Of a DNA stretch of 64,000 nt, positions 1 to 11,999 are shown piece after piece. A model generated the notes under the pieces. That model made no database searches, had not been told where the DNA came from, and saw nothing but the letters and a program-made list of their open reading frames with translations. Origin of the DNA: Capsicum annuum (lineage: Eukaryota > Streptophyta > Magnoliopsida > Solanales > Solanaceae). The position numbers and the translations under genes were made by a program. The first letter of the stretch is position 1, and every line of letters begins with the position of its first letter. The stretch covers positions 114,858,407 to 114,922,406 of the forward strand of contig NC_061120.1 in the NCBI RefSeq assembly GCF_002878395.1, written 5' to 3'.

Positions 1-253
1 TGAGGGGTCATTGTCAAGGAGCAAATTTCTTGGTTCCTTATTCTTTTGATAACAAGTCTTTAATATGACTCATTGTACCTGGGAATGATTCATTGCTAGT
101 GTTATTGTCATTGGAAGTTTGACAACTCCTCGATCAATGTGCCATAACATTTTACTATGATATCGGATTATGACAATACAGGTGGCATTGGAAAGTTAAT
201 TAAATAGTCTTCCGCTTGGTAGGTCTAAAATCTAACAACTTAGGGTATTATCA
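1..253 (-). repeat. 3' LTR (5' portion only) of element 1
   Basis: Aligns by eye with 4520-4781, sharing the ordered phrases around 'gatttcttggt', 'gccataac' and 'taattaaatagtct'. On the minus strand it starts TGATAATACCC directly after a purine-rich tract. The rest of the LTR lies outside the window. Confidence 0.85.
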
Positions 254-265
254 TATCTCCCCCTT
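254..265 (-). other. Polypurine tract of element 1
   Basis: Minus strand reads AAGGGGGAGATA immediately before the LTR start. This is the plus-strand DNA priming site used in reverse transcription. The same GGGGGAGA-type tract precedes the LTR at 23204-23215. Confidence 0.75.
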
Positions 266-479
266 GGGATCCCTCATCCCCAAAACTAACTAAGATACAA
301 TACTAGGGGAAAAGCTAAAATTTTTCATTCAACAGTAATGAGTTGAACCATGAACTAATAACTAAATCTATAACTGATGCAAAGACTTACCAAACTCATA
401 AACGTATGTTATGGCATGAAAATAGTTGGATTGTCTGAAGTTAAAAGAATTCATTAATTAAGGGAACTATTACCTTAAG

Positions 480-1797
480 TACGAACTAATTTGATGAGAA
501 GAGATAAGGTACCTGGTCATATTATTGCCTCTACTTTCCAAGTTGCTTCCGCAACTGACTGATTTCTCCATAGAACCTTTATTAAGGCGACCTCTTTATT
601 TCTCAACCTATTAATCCTATGGTTAAGGAAATCAATAGGGATTTATTCATGGGATAGGCTTTCTTTCACGCCTACACTCTCTAAAAGAATGTCTGATGAT
701 GGGTCACCAATACATTCTTTAAAAAGGAAACTTAAAAGACTGGATGCACCAATGCTAAATCTGTAGGCAACTCCAACTTATATGCTACCTTACTCTAATA
801 GCTAAAAATCTTATAAGGTCCAATATAGAGGGGACTAAGCTTTCCTTTCTTACAAAATCTCTTCAATCTTTCATTGGAAAAAACTCCAAGTACACAAAAT
901 CACCAATCTCAAACTCAAGCTCCCGTCTCCTAACATCTATATAAGATTTCTAATGACTCTGAGCAATCTTCAGACTTTTTCTAATAAGATGAACCTTTTC
1001 CATGGCCTTATGCACATAATCTTGCCCAAACAAAGTATCTTCATAGCCTCAAACCAACTAATAAGAGATCTATACTTCTTAGCATAAAGTGCTTCAAATA
1101 GTGGTGATAGATATTATTGTAAGAAAACTTAATCAAAGGCAAATAATTATCCCAACAACCCTTGAAATCAATCACACACACCCTCAAACTATCCTCTAAG
1201 GTATGAATGGTCCTCTCTACCTAACCATCTATTTATGGGTGAAAAGTTGTACTAAGATAGAATTGGGTACCTAGACCTTTCTGAAAAGTCTTCCAAAATA
1301 AAGAGCCAAACTGGGAACCTCTATCTGAAATAATGGACAAAATTACTCCATGCAATTTCACTAACTCCAGAAGATAGATCTTAGCATAATCTTTGTCTAA
1401 ATTTTAAGTGTTAACAAGCAAAAAATGGGATGACTTAGTTATTCGATCCATGATCCCAAATAGAATCATGTTATTGAAGAGTACAAAACCGCCCTATAAT
1501 AAAGTCCATATTTATAACTTCCCATTTTTAAGTAATGATACTGAATTCTTGAAGCATACTACTAGGTCTCTGGTGCTAAACCTTAACCTACTGTTAATTT
1601 GGACATCTAGCCATGAATTCCACAATATCCTTCTTCATGCCATTCCACCAATAGACTTCCCACAAACCATATTACATATTAGTGGATCTTAGGTAAATAG
1701 AATACTACGAACCATGAATTCTACTAGCATCTGTTGTCTCAAATCATCCACATTCGAGACGCATAATTTTCCCTGAGAACAAAGAACACCATCTCTC
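480..1797 (-). pseudogene. Gypsy integrase and chromodomain remnant
   Basis: Minus-strand translation in shifting frames gives the integrase zinc-binding region (a YWWNGMKK-type stretch, around 1630-1670), the core with an NMDF motif around the first catalytic Asp (about 1510), and at 480-660 a chromodomain-like end aligning with 36360-36490 and 47290-47405. Stops are frequent, several where Trp or Gln is expected. No continuous frame survives. The open frame on the opposite strand at 1408-1692 is only its shadow. In a live element this part would integrate the cDNA and bias the target towards marked heterochromatin. Confidence 0.8.
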
Positions 1798-2545
1798 TTT
1801 TTCTTTTTCCTTGATCTTCTCCTCTTTAATCTGTTAAGCATGAACCATGAACTGGGAGATGTTCATCTCCTTAACCAATATGGTCATTCTACACTCTTTG
1901 ACCACATCCTTAGAAACACCTAACATAAACTTACTCATTTAGGCCCTAAATTCAGCCACCATTGTTGGAGCATACCTTGCAAACTAGGAAAACTTGAGTG
2001 AATACTTCTTCACACTCATATTACATTACTTCAGGTATAAAAACTCATGCACCTTAAAATAACTCAAGTGGGAAGAATCCTTCTAGAAATTTAGCAAAAG
2101 ACTTACCCCACTCTACCGACCCTGCATCTATGCCTTTATCCTTTTTCCACTTCTTGAACCAAGTGTGAACTACTCCTTGATATTGGTAAGCATCCAAGCC
2201 AGCGCTCTCAGTTGAAGTGACACCCACAATTCATTCACCTTCAGTATGTTATTCAGAAACCCTTCTGGACCATCTTCAAACATAGACCCAAAGAAAAGTG
2301 AGGGGTTTATCTGAGTAAAGTCCCGAGCTCTAGTTGCTATCGTATTTACAGATATGTTGGCTGGGGAAGCAACCTAATAGGTATCTGAGTTTTCATAAAT
2401 TGGGACAATTCTATGAAAGTAACCTTGAACCTAAAATGTGAGACATACTCATTCAGAGGGTATTCTAGAACCGGTGGTACTGCTTGTTGATTTCCATTTC
2501 TCCTTATGTTAGTTATCTTCGGTGGAATTATTTGTGAATGGGTAG
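1798..2545 (-). pseudogene. Gypsy gag remnant
   Basis: Minus strand aligns with the gag of the element at 44160-54332 (51100-51820), including the Gln/Glu/Lys-rich stretch after the capsid core. The zinc knuckle is gone because the deletion that removed protease, RT and RNase H starts inside gag at about 1798. The expected Met-Pro-Pro start is not recognisable. The plus-strand frame at 2555-2761 lies over the leader and is not a gene. Confidence 0.7.
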
Positions 2546-2748
2546 AGGAGAAGTTTGAAGGAGAATATTAATAGAGTTCACACTCTATCACATGACATTA
2601 ATAATCAAAGAAGTGAGACTTTCCTAAAAATGTTTCATATCCTCTCGCTCATAATAGTGGCGCGCTTCATACCCATGAACAAGACTCTACTCAACATAGC
2701 TTTTAGACACCGCGGGACACTACAAAATTTCTACTTTTATACCAAGTT

Positions 2749-4781
2749 TGTCATAACCTGAGACTGCCCCCTAGTCGTAACACGGCGCTTAGTGTCACAA
2801 GTGACCCCATGCTAACCCATGGACTACCATAACACTAAGAATACTAAAGAAGAAGAAAAATACTGGGCAGAAGTTAAACTGAAATAATTTAGTAATAATG
2901 ATAGGAGAATCAATAATGACTAAGAACATCAAAACAAGAACTTTATGACCAAATCAACATGCTGAAATAAAACTAATTGTCTGTCTAAAAGCCTCTACTC
3001 ATATAAGTTGTTGGGGCATGCCCCCAACTAACTCCAACTGACTTAAACTACAAGAATACTAAGAATAAATACTACTAAATAGTCCTCAAATAATTAGGAC
3101 TCACCAAAAACTGCTGCTTAATATAGTGCCAAACCATACTAAGCACAATCTCAATGTTGATCGTCAGAACCTATATTATAAGATAGTATAGCATAGGAAA
3201 GTATATGATTAGTACTTTGAATGTACTAGATATGTGAGATGGAAAAAATTACTAGTATATGTTGAACATGAATACATGAAACATAGTAAACTAAATGCCA
3301 GACCAAGTACAAATAGGTACTGAATGAAAACTTTATAACTGGATATACAAGGTCTGGCAAAATCTTAAATGAATATAATAACTAATGACTGTGGTATCTA
3401 ACATTAACCGACATACCCTAATCTAAGCTAACACGGCCAAACCTCTGACCCAAGACTGATGGGTATTAAGTACCTTGCTAAGGGTACAAATGTTTGCTAG
3501 CATGGATCTACTAAATTTATGACCCAATAGATTAGGGTGTCAGTCTACAATTGATAGGTGACCCCTTATAACCTACAGTAGCATCATAGTTCTGGAACAT
3601 AGGGACTTCTACTGTATGTCTTAGTCCTAAGTTATGGGTGAGCCTTTATCCCTACTATCACTCGGTGCTATGTACTACTCTCAACTGAATAACACTAAAA
3701 CCTAAATTGCTTATAATAATCATATTTTAAAAATATAAAAATAGATAATCTGAACTTCTCAAATACATGTAAAGTGATATCTGCATAAATCCCTAGGTAT
3801 CAAGTGTTTACAACCCACCAGCTCTAACTAATACAACTAAACATGATAACATTAAAATTTGACCATGATAAATTTCATAATTCAGCCAAAACTCAATGAT
3901 TTATCATTAAAAAGAGAATTCATGATTATTAGCATTGCAAAGATGCTAAAATTATGGAAACACATGTACTCATGGTTTAATTACAAAAATAGATGAATAT
4001 TCAAAGAAAATCCATACTTTCCATGGAACCCTAAACTTAACGGGTGAATTAAACAAGATAATTGAGGAAATCTTTGGGACTCAATGGGTGGAAGGAAACC
4101 ATTGATTAAAATTCCACATACTTGGACATAAAATCTCTTGAATACCTCTTTGGAATTTGTGCTTGAATTTGAGAAATCCTAAGGTTGGTTTTGGAGAGAG
4201 AAAATGCTCTTTCTCAATTCTCCCTCTATGTGTTTGATTAAATTTTAAGCTTATAAGGGATTTAGGGAAATTTACCCTTCTATTCCAACCTTGGTAAAGC
4301 CTAAATGATGTGGGTTAGGTGTTAAGAATGTGAAAATACTGAAAATGCCTTCTTAAAATTTTAAGAAATTTCTTGGAAACAATCATGACAACTCAGGATA
4401 TTACTCATTGGGTCTGGTCACCAGTCGTGACCAGGAGTCATGACCTGAGGACCTAAGCCTTGGATCCTTAATGTTTTAGAAATGACTCCTCTTTTGTAGA
4501 CTCATTTAGTCTGCACATGAATCATCATGAAGGGTTTTTGTTCAAGGAGATGATTTCTTGGTCCCTTACAGTTATTACTATTAGTCTTTAATACAACTTA
4601 TTATGAAAGGTAACAAGTTGTTGCCAGAGTCATTGTCACTGGCAGATTGTCATCTCCTAGTCAATTTGCCATAACTCTTTTATGGAGATATTGGATTAAG
4701 GTGAGACCAGTATCATTGGAAATTTAATTAAATAGTCTACTTCTTGGTAGGTCTAGAGTTTAAAAACTTGGGGTACTATAT
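2749..4781 (-). repeat. 5' LTR of element 1
   Basis: About 2.03 kb. On the minus strand it begins opposite 4781 in a sequence alignable with 253, and ends ...GGTTATGACA opposite 2749. A degraded primer-binding site lies at about 2737-2748. Its 3' third aligns with the end of the solo LTR at 8103-10291, so the two belong to related subfamilies. A short inverted-repeat block (GGTCAC...GTGACC type) lies at 4408-4450. The flank beyond 4781 cannot be checked for a target duplication because the other end is outside the window. Confidence 0.85.
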
Positions 4782-6050
4782 TTTGAGGCAATACTAGATT
4801 AGTGTGCTTGCATGTATTGGTATTTTCTTCCTTATGATTGTCTTCTAATAGTTGTAAATATTAAGAACTCACATGTATTCAAAACTTGCACGAGAGAAAA
4901 GTAAAGATTAGGAAAAGAAATAACAATAGAGATTTGAAACTGTCAACTTTCATCTAATATCATAAGCTATCACAGGGATAGTTAATATGAGATCACAATA
5001 AATGGTTAAAAATGATACACTCGAGACTAAGAGAAGAGTGAAATTCATCTAACGAAGGTCGAGAGACATTTAGATGCACCAATCTTATTTGATTTTGCAT
5101 GAAACACATCAAAATAGTTAACTAGCATGAGAAGCCTGTGTTGTTATAAACTCATAGGGATCATAATCATAGTACTTTCTTGTACAGATTACAAATACAA
5201 CAACCAATAATTATTACTATTGCTATTTTTCATCACAAAATTCCCCCTCTTTTACTTTTCTATCAGTTACATAGACAAACACTTAATAGATTTCACCCTA
5301 TTACTTATGGGATTGACTCCAACCTAGTTCGGTTTTATATTTAGATGCACCAATCATAGAGTTGGTTGACTGTGTTTGGTGGGTTGTTAGTTTTTTTTGT
5401 TGATTTTACTTTTCCAATACTTCTAGGTTATATGGAAATGTATGCCAAGAACTTATAGTAAATAAAATCACTTGATTCCATTTGATATTGTACTTAAGAG
5501 AACTCTAAGATAAAATTAAAGAATGGAGAGAGAAGGAGTTCATGATCAAGGAGCCTTGCTCGAGGCGGTTCATGATTACATATCTATTTTGATTTAACCA
5601 CTACAACAACGGGATGTTTGGGAAACTACAAAACAAGTCACTTCTCAGTTAATAATTGAACAAAATGCTAGGGAATCAATTGCCCAATGAGTAGTAAGGG
5701 AAGAGATGGCTAGGAAAGATAAAGCAGATCTTCTAGCTATATATAATGTGAGGGAAAGATTTAGAATAAATAAGGGGCAATAGGTCGTCCAACAATATCT
5801 CATTATCTATGACCTTGTAGAAGAATATTTAGGGTATGTCGAGCCAATTAAAATAGATGTAATCATTCCACCTAGGGGTGGCAATTTCAGCCCATATTTG
5901 TAAAAAGAAGTCATTTAACCCATATTTAGTGAATTGGATCGCTCATATTTCTTATGGGTAAATATGGACTTCAAATCATTTTAAAAGCTCATAGAAATAT
6001 AAACAAATGGGTAAAATATGGGTATCCATTTAAACACAAAGATCACCCAC
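4782..6050. other. AT-rich stretch, no gene seen
   Basis: No reading frame with family resemblance and no LTR boundary that I can support. The interval 5610-5830 has a weakly coding-like base pattern on the plus strand but matches nothing I recognise. A sequence at about 5874 (TAGGGGTGGCAA) resembles a hAT-type terminus, but no partner end was found. Confidence 0.5.
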
Positions 6051-6060
6051 TTATGCTTAA

Positions 6061-6780
6061 AGTTTCAGTTTTTTTTCTTTTCTAGTTTCTTTTCTTCTTC
6101 TTTTTTTCTTTCTTTTTTCCTTTAATTTATTTTTTTTCTTTTTCATTTTTTATTTTTTTACTCATTCCTTTTAATTTCTTATTTTCTTTCTCATTTTTCA
6201 TCTATTTTTATTTTTTTAGTTTTATTTCTTTTTTCTTTGTATTCTTTTTTTTTTTCGGTTCTCCTTTCTTATTCTTATTTCATCATTCGTATTCGCTTGA
6301 GATCTACATGGGTTAATAAATATAAACTTCTAATTATCCCATTTAGTCTATATAATTCATAACATCTCTTATCAATTAAATATTATCCATAGTATCACTC
6401 CTTTATTATTATTTTTTTCTATCTTTGATTTCTCTTTCTTTTTTTTTCTTTCTTTTTTCCTTTAATTGACTATTTTTTCTTTATTTTTTCCTTTGATTTA
6501 TTTTTTTTTATTTTTCATTTTTTCCACTTATTTTTTACTCGTTTCTTACACTTTTTCCTTTCTTCTTTTTCATCATATTTTTCTTTCTCAATTTTATTTC
6601 TTTGCATTCTTTTTTTTTGTATTTTCGTTTCTCGCTTTTTCATTCTTGGTTTGTCATTTTTTTCATTCTTCTTATTTTTTTATATTCTTTTCCTCCTCTT
6701 TTTTTGGTCATTGCATTTTATATTTTTTTACTTTAAATTTATTTGTATCATACTATATATTTCAAATAAATTTATTATTT
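6061..6780 (+). repeat. Pyrimidine-rich low-complexity tract with internal duplication
   Basis: Plus strand is dominated by T runs broken by C. Two blocks (about 6085-6300 and 6440-6665) share order and wording, including 'tttctttcttttttccttt' and a later 'attcttttttttt', suggesting an old duplication about 350 bp apart. The open frame at 6466-6792 is Phe/Ser-rich only because of this composition and is not a gene. Confidence 0.8.
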
Positions 6781-6854
6781 GTATTTGAATAGTTTAGTTG
6801 TCAATATGTGCAATTTATCATTTGTATCTATATACAAATAAGTATATGAATTAA

Positions 6855-6990
6855 AATCAATATGGGCTATGGTACAGTGGATGGAGCTACTCCACCCTTA
6901 ACGCAAACACCTTAATAGGCCCTGCAACGCCCGATCTAAATTAGTCGGAGCTCTAATGCTGACACGGACACTGGATGAAAAACCAAAAAA
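6855..6990 (+). mobile_element. SINE-like retroposon with 15-bp target duplication
   Basis: A 136-bp body ends in an A tail (CCAAAAAAAA) and is bounded by AAGTATATGAATTAA (6840-6854) and AAGTATATAAATTAA (6991-7005), matching at 14 of 15 bases. A sequence close to a pol III A box (GGTACAGTGG) lies near 6870. The B box is not clear. Long AT-rich target duplications and an A tail are what LINE-mediated retroposition leaves. The family name is not assigned; the end ...GACACTGGATG AAAACC resembles Solanaceae SINE 3' ends from memory only. Confidence 0.65.
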
Positions 6991-7109
6991 AAGTATATAA
7001 ATTAATTATATTTTATTGAGACTAAAATATATCTGGCTGAGGATCCACATAGCCCTCGAACTATAAATGTTGGACGAATATAAATCAATATGCTCTTATG
7101 GTATTTTCG

Positions 7110-7600
7110 TTATCATAACAAAAGGAAAGGAAACCAAAAATAGAAAAAAAAAATAGAAATAGAGGTAGAAGTTAGAGATAAAAGACAGAAAAAATCGTAA
7201 AGAAAGAATTGAACAAGAAAATCAAAAAGAAAAAATAATGAAGAAGGAAAAATAAAAAAGATAATGGTGAAAATAAATATACTGAGTGGTTACGATATTT
7301 TAGTCATCATCCATAATTTGTACTTGACTTAACCATGTTCTTCGGAAATAAAAAAAATATAAAACATAAAATACAACCAAAAAGGAAAAAAATGAGAAAG
7401 AAGTAAAAACAAAAAAATAAAAAATAGAAAAAAAGAAGACTAAAAAGGAAAAGAAAAAAATAAAAAAGAAATAGAAACAAAGAAATGACAAAAGAAAAAA
7501 AAGAAAACTAGAGGCTATATATAGAAGAGAGATAAAAAAACTAAAAAGAAAAAATAAAAAAAAAATGAAGAAAGGTATAGTTCTTGGGCACAAAATTTTA
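7110..7600 (+). repeat. Purine-rich low-complexity tract
   Basis: Plus strand is A-rich with interspersed G, the complement in character of the pyrimidine tract at 6061-6780. It runs into the RT remnant at about 7563. The minus-strand frame at 7300-7677 is Phe/Ser-rich for compositional reasons and is not a gene. Confidence 0.8.
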
Positions 7601-8102
7601 AAAAAGGGAATTGAGGTTGACAAGGCTAATATTAAGGTAATTGAAAAATAACCTCCTCCAATCTCTTTGAAGGGCATTCATTGTTTTTAGGGCATGTAGG
7701 TTTCTTTCAAAAATTCATCAAGGACTTCTCGACAATTTTAAGTCCAGTATGCGAGTTGTTTGAGAAAGAGTAAAAATTTGTGTTTGATGAGGCTGACTTA
7801 AGGCATTCGAGTGTCTAAAAGAAAATTTAATTTCAGAACCCATTATTGTGTCATACAATTGGACCTTTACTATTCGAGGTTATGTGTGTTGCTTGTTGCA
7901 TAGCGCTAGGTGCATTCCTAAGACAAATTCTAAGGAAGATCTTACATCCCATTTATTATTCTAACAAAGCTCTTAACACTTCTTATAAAAATTATATTAT
8001 AACTGAACAAGTGTTTCTTGCAGTTATATTTGCATTTGACAAACATTGGTCTTATTTTCTTAGCACAAAAGTTATTGTTCATACTGACCATGCAGTTATT
8101 AT
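7563..8102 (+). pseudogene. RT C-terminus and RNase H, Athila/Tat type
   Basis: The first about 280 bases read as the RT thumb region (GIVLGHKI, then PPP and GFFQKFIKDFS motifs) with stops. From 7846 an open frame contains HPIYYSNKALN and VIVHTDHA, the RNase H signature. The frame then runs into the LTR at 8103. Removing the LTR plus one target duplication brings the RNase H reading frame back into register, which shows that the domain was whole when hit. Non-functional now. Confidence 0.8.
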
Positions 8103-10291
8103 TGTAATACACCTTCAAGATCCTAGACACATTTCCAGTTATTAGTACATGTTTAAAGGGTCTAAATGCATTTATTTCACACTAAGTACAAGATACTTAG
8201 ACATTTTAAGACCCCAAGATTTCAAACATTTCATTTTGGCTTTCATAAGTTTGAAATATTTATTTATGAGTTGAAACATATTTAGGGATTTTAAAACGGT
8301 CATTTGGGAGAGTTACAAAATTTTTAAAAAAGGTTTGGGATGATTTTTTACCATAAAAGTAGTAAGCCATCGTGATTTAGATGTGTCATGGAGGCTGGGC
8401 CTCCATGATACAAGGCGCCACAGAGGTTAGCCTCTGCAATACACATCATGTCACAGAGGCTAGTCTCCGTGATAGACTCCAGGCCATAGAGGGTAGTTTT
8501 TCGTGTTTATTTTTAAATGTCAAAGGGGTCATTTTGGTCTTTTCCACTTTTCCAAATCACCCAATTGATAAATTAAAACCCAAATGGGTCATTATTTTCC
8601 ATATTCCCTATCAGTTAACAATGTGACACCATTTTCCATTCCCAAGAACTCAAAATTCAAGCTTCTTCTCATGAATTAAACCATTTAAGGTCCCAATTCC
8701 AAGATTTTCTTTAAGAATTCAAGCAACTCAGGTATGTGGGGTATTCATCAATGGGTTATTTCCATCTATATAGTCGTAAAGATCCCTTTTCTCATGTATA
8801 AACCTTTTATCCTCTTTTTACGAAATTTCAATGGTAAGTATGAATTTATTTAATTTTTTACTAGAAAATTTGATTTCAATCCATGCCTATATGTTTACCC
8901 ATGTGAATTATGTTACTGCATGCTTTAAATTTAAATAACCTATGTCATATTCAGTGTACACTATGTTAATTTACAAATTTGTGAATTAAATCATGAGAGC
9001 ATGTTTTCCTCATATGTTTAACATATCCCATACTCAAAATCATGAATTTCATCAGTTAGGGATATATTCTATGTTTTGGGTTTCTGAATCATGAGTTTTG
9101 TTACAGTATTGTTAAATGATAGCATTGTATTTAAAGTGTTATTCATTGATAGAAGGTTATGAACACCCGATACCTATTTGTTTATGCATGATTCCATTTT
9201 CAAGCAACAAGTCAGTCAAATCTTGGTTTTATCGTCTTACTCAGTTGGTCATGATTTTGTTGAGCATTATTAGTTATAGTGTCCAGTTGACTTTAATCAG
9301 TACCAGTGTCATTTTAGTTGGGAGTACAATTTAGTACTGACTGAACCCAGGGATAGGAGCTCACCTGCTAGTCAAGGATATTACCTTTAGTAGTAGTCCC
9401 TAATTTCCAGAACTATGTAGCCAACGTAGGTTTTGAGAGGTCTTGCTGCCAGTTGAGGGTTGACACTCTCTTAGGGGCACCTACCAGTAAAGGGTGATAC
9501 CCTAGTCCTTTAGGACACCAGTTTAATAGATCCACACAGCCGATGTCAGTACTCATGGCAAGGTACTAACACCCTTCCATTTGGGTTATAGGTTAGACCC
9601 TGATTAGCTCAGATTGGGGCATGTCAGTTACATGATAGCTCCCATAGTTTTAGTTTAATATTCAAATCATATCAGCTCAACTTTACACGACCAATTGTTC
9701 AGTTTATCAGTTATTTAGTTTTTACAGATTATTTTATCATATGTTTCACTTGGTCTTGCATTCATTTTACATGTTCATACATTCATGATCAGTATCCATT
9801 TGTATTTTAGTTAGTCCATATCTCATGTACTAGTACATTCAAAGTACTGATCGTACACTTTATGTTGCACTATATTAATTTCACAATATAGGTTTAAATG
9901 CGCAGTACCCTAATTAATTTAGTTAGCTCAGTGCCCTTCAGCAGCAATTGTGATGAGTCCTCATATATTGAGGATAAGTTATCTTTAGGAGTTTTAGTAT
10001 TTTCTTTATCTCTAATAGTCGGGTTTAATTGGGGGTTTGTCCCATCAACTCATGTTTTAGATGCTTCTAAATAGATAGATTTGTTTTCAATTTTATCTTT
10101 AATTCAGACATGTTGGTTTATATTCCAATATTCCACCCTAATTGTATTTATGTCAATTCAGCTTCTGTATATGATACCGTATTATAATTTTATTCTATGC
10201 TCACAGAAGGTGCCAGATCATAGGTTAGCTTGGGGTCACGTATGGCCTTAAGCATTGTGTTATGACTAGGGGGTAGCCTCGGGTCGTGACA
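8103..10291 (+). mobile_element. Solo LTR, family F (2189 bp)
   Basis: Starts TGTAATACACC and ends GGTCGTGACA. Flanks are ATTAT (8098-8102) and ATTAA (10292-10296), a 5-bp target duplication with one change. There is no internal region, so this is the product of recombination between the two LTRs of a lost element. Its end aligns with the element 1 LTR, and its first half with the split LTR at 43110-43364 plus 54400-55394. An inverted-repeat block built on GAGGCT/AGCCTC lies at 8383-8492. Open frames at 7846-8145 (tail), 8381 and 9116 within it are not genes. Confidence 0.88.
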
Positions 10292-10296
10292 ATTAA

Positions 10297-10720
10297 ATAC
10301 CTTATGGATAATAAAGATATAAAGTTATGATTAGATGCGCACTTTTGTTACACATATTTGACATAGAAGTTAGGGATCAAAAGAGGATTGAGAATCAAGT
10401 ACCCAATTATTTATCATGCATTGAGGAAGAGGCAATGATAAAATTGACGCATCAGCTTGAGATTAATGATACTTTTCCAAATGGGAAAGTGGTTACAACT
10501 TCACAAGACTTAAGCCCATGGTATGTTGATTTTGCCAGTTATTTGGCTAGTGATCTAGTTTAAAAAAATATGTTGTTTCAATAGTGAAAGAGGCTCACAT
10601 ATGAGTTAAGAAAATTCTTTTTGGATTAGAGATACTTGTTTTGGGTTTTTGTAGATGGTTAGACTTAATGATGTGTTCCTAAGGTGGAGATTATAATTAT
10701 CTTAGAAGTATTTCGCACAA
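10297..10720 (+). pseudogene. RNase H end and linker, Athila/Tat type
   Basis: Continues the domain cut at 8102. A one-base frameshift near 10326 leads into an open frame (10327-10563) with LLLHIFDIEVRD and NQVPNYLSC, the usual RNase H end of Athila-type pol, followed by a WYVDFASYLASDLV stretch that in this group links RNase H to integrase. Ends in a stop at 10563, then degraded. Confidence 0.78.
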
Positions 10721-11800
10721 CACCAGCTGGGGGGTCATCATAGAGGTGTGCAAACTACGCATAAGATCTTACAATATGGTTTCTATTAGCCCACCATTTA
10801 TAAATTTACACATGTATGATGGGGATTGCAACAAATTTCCAAGGAAAGGGAAATTTTCAAATAGACATGAACTTCTAATGATGACTAACCTTGAGCTCAA
10901 ATTATTTAATGTTTGGGTTATTGACTTAATGGCCCCTTTTGTGAGATCTTGTGAAATAAAGTCCATTTTTGTTGTTGTTGACTATGTTTCCAAATGGGCA
11001 GTGGAAATTTTGCTTCCAAATAATGAAGGTAAGAGCATCACAACCTTTTTGAAAAATAATATTTTCTCTAGATTTGGCACACCCTGAGCTATAATTAGTG
11101 ATGGAGGCTCGCACTTTTGCAATCAATTCTTCAAAACCTTTTTAAAAAATATGGTGTTAAGCATAAGGTTGAAATCATCTTAGCTTCCTCAAACAAGTGA
11201 CCAAGTTGAGATCTCAAACCAAGAGATTGAGTCTATCTTTGCAAACACTATGAATACTAATAGGATAGAATGGGATAGAAGGTTGGATATACATTTTTGG
11301 CCTATTGTATAGCATTTATGACCCTTATATTTACTTTTTCATATTTTATTTCATATGTAAAATTATGCCACCTTCCTATCAAACTTGAACATAAGGCATT
11401 GTGGGAATTAAGAACCTGAATTTGGAATGGAGTAATGCGGAAAAAATAAGATTTGAAAAGATGAATGAGATGGATGAATTTTTTCTTTTAGATTGTTAGA
11501 GCTTAGTCTTGTACAAGGTAAAGACGATGTTGTATCATGACTAAAATATTGAACAGAGAGAATTTCACCTGGGAGACTTAGTCTTTCTATATAATTTGAG
11601 ACTTCACTTGTTTCTGGAAAAGTTGATGTCCAAATGGTTTGGACCATTCATTATGATAAGGATACTTTTGCATGGTGTAATTGAGCTCAAAAAGGATAAG
11701 GGTGTACCATTCAAGGTAAATGGCCAGCATGTGAAGCACTATACTGTAACTATAGAAGAGATTAGGTCATATAAGAAATTTTACCTTGATGAAGTCTAAG
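10721..11800 (+). pseudogene. Integrase core and C-terminus, Athila/Tat type
   Basis: The open frame 10746-11087 holds the core (NVWVIDLMAPF with the first catalytic Asp, then VDYVSKW and FSRFGTP). The next segment gives SDGGSHFCN with the second Asp in another frame. 11240-11500 is degraded and partly foreign. 11596-11799 is the C-terminal end (KLMSKWFGPF, then FKVNGQHVKHY). At least three frames are needed, so it is dead. Family placement rests on these motifs. Confidence 0.8.
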
Positions 11801-11999
11801 TAGTCAAAGGAGATAAGTCATGGCATGACATTATATCAGGAGCTTTATAGGACGCAACCGATAGGCTAGTTGGTAAAGTCATAGTAACCAACTACGAGAC
11901 ATCATGCTTCAAAGTTAAATCAAGCACTTCATAGAGGCAACCCATGTTTTTGCACTTATTAATTTTTTAGGGTAATTTATGGTACTTGTGTAAGGATGA

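Larger units (their letters stand above)
1..4781 (-). mobile_element. Ty3/Gypsy chromovirus, internally deleted (element 1)
   Basis: Read on the minus strand the order is 5' LTR (2749-4781), degenerate primer site, gag, integrase with chromodomain, polypurine tract, then a 3' LTR cut by the window edge. The two LTR starts match over about 250 bases. Protease, RT and RNase H are missing, with gag joined directly to the integrase N-terminus near 1797. The integrase-chromodomain order and its likeness to the better-preserved element at 44160-54332 place it in the Tekay/Del-like chromoviruses. Non-functional. Confidence 0.85.
7560..11990 (+). mobile_element. Athila/Tat-like Ty3/Gypsy remnant, split by a solo LTR
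   Basis: Order on the plus strand: end of RT, RNase H, [solo LTR 8103-10291], rest of RNase H, integrase, integrase C-terminus, then the short non-coding segment with 'aggcaaccca' (11930-11945) that typically follows pol in Athila-type elements. The RNase H wording (HPIYY, DHA, FDK motifs) is typical of the non-chromovirus Athila/Tat branch. No LTR of its own, no gag and no protease are visible; the 5' side runs into A-rich sequence. Confidence 0.75.

Noticed and set aside
1408..1692. Plus-strand open frame of 94 codons
   Set aside because: It is the antisense shadow of the minus-strand integrase remnant, with the same arrangement as 37345-37614 over the family A integrase.
5870..5900. Possible hAT-type MITE end (TAGGGGTGGCAA)
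   Set aside because: No inverted partner and no 8-bp duplication could be found within 2 kb.
6466..7677. Phe/Ser-rich open frames on both strands that look like membrane proteins
   Set aside because: They come from T-rich and A-rich low-complexity tracts; no motif, no conserved start and no neighbours to support a gene.
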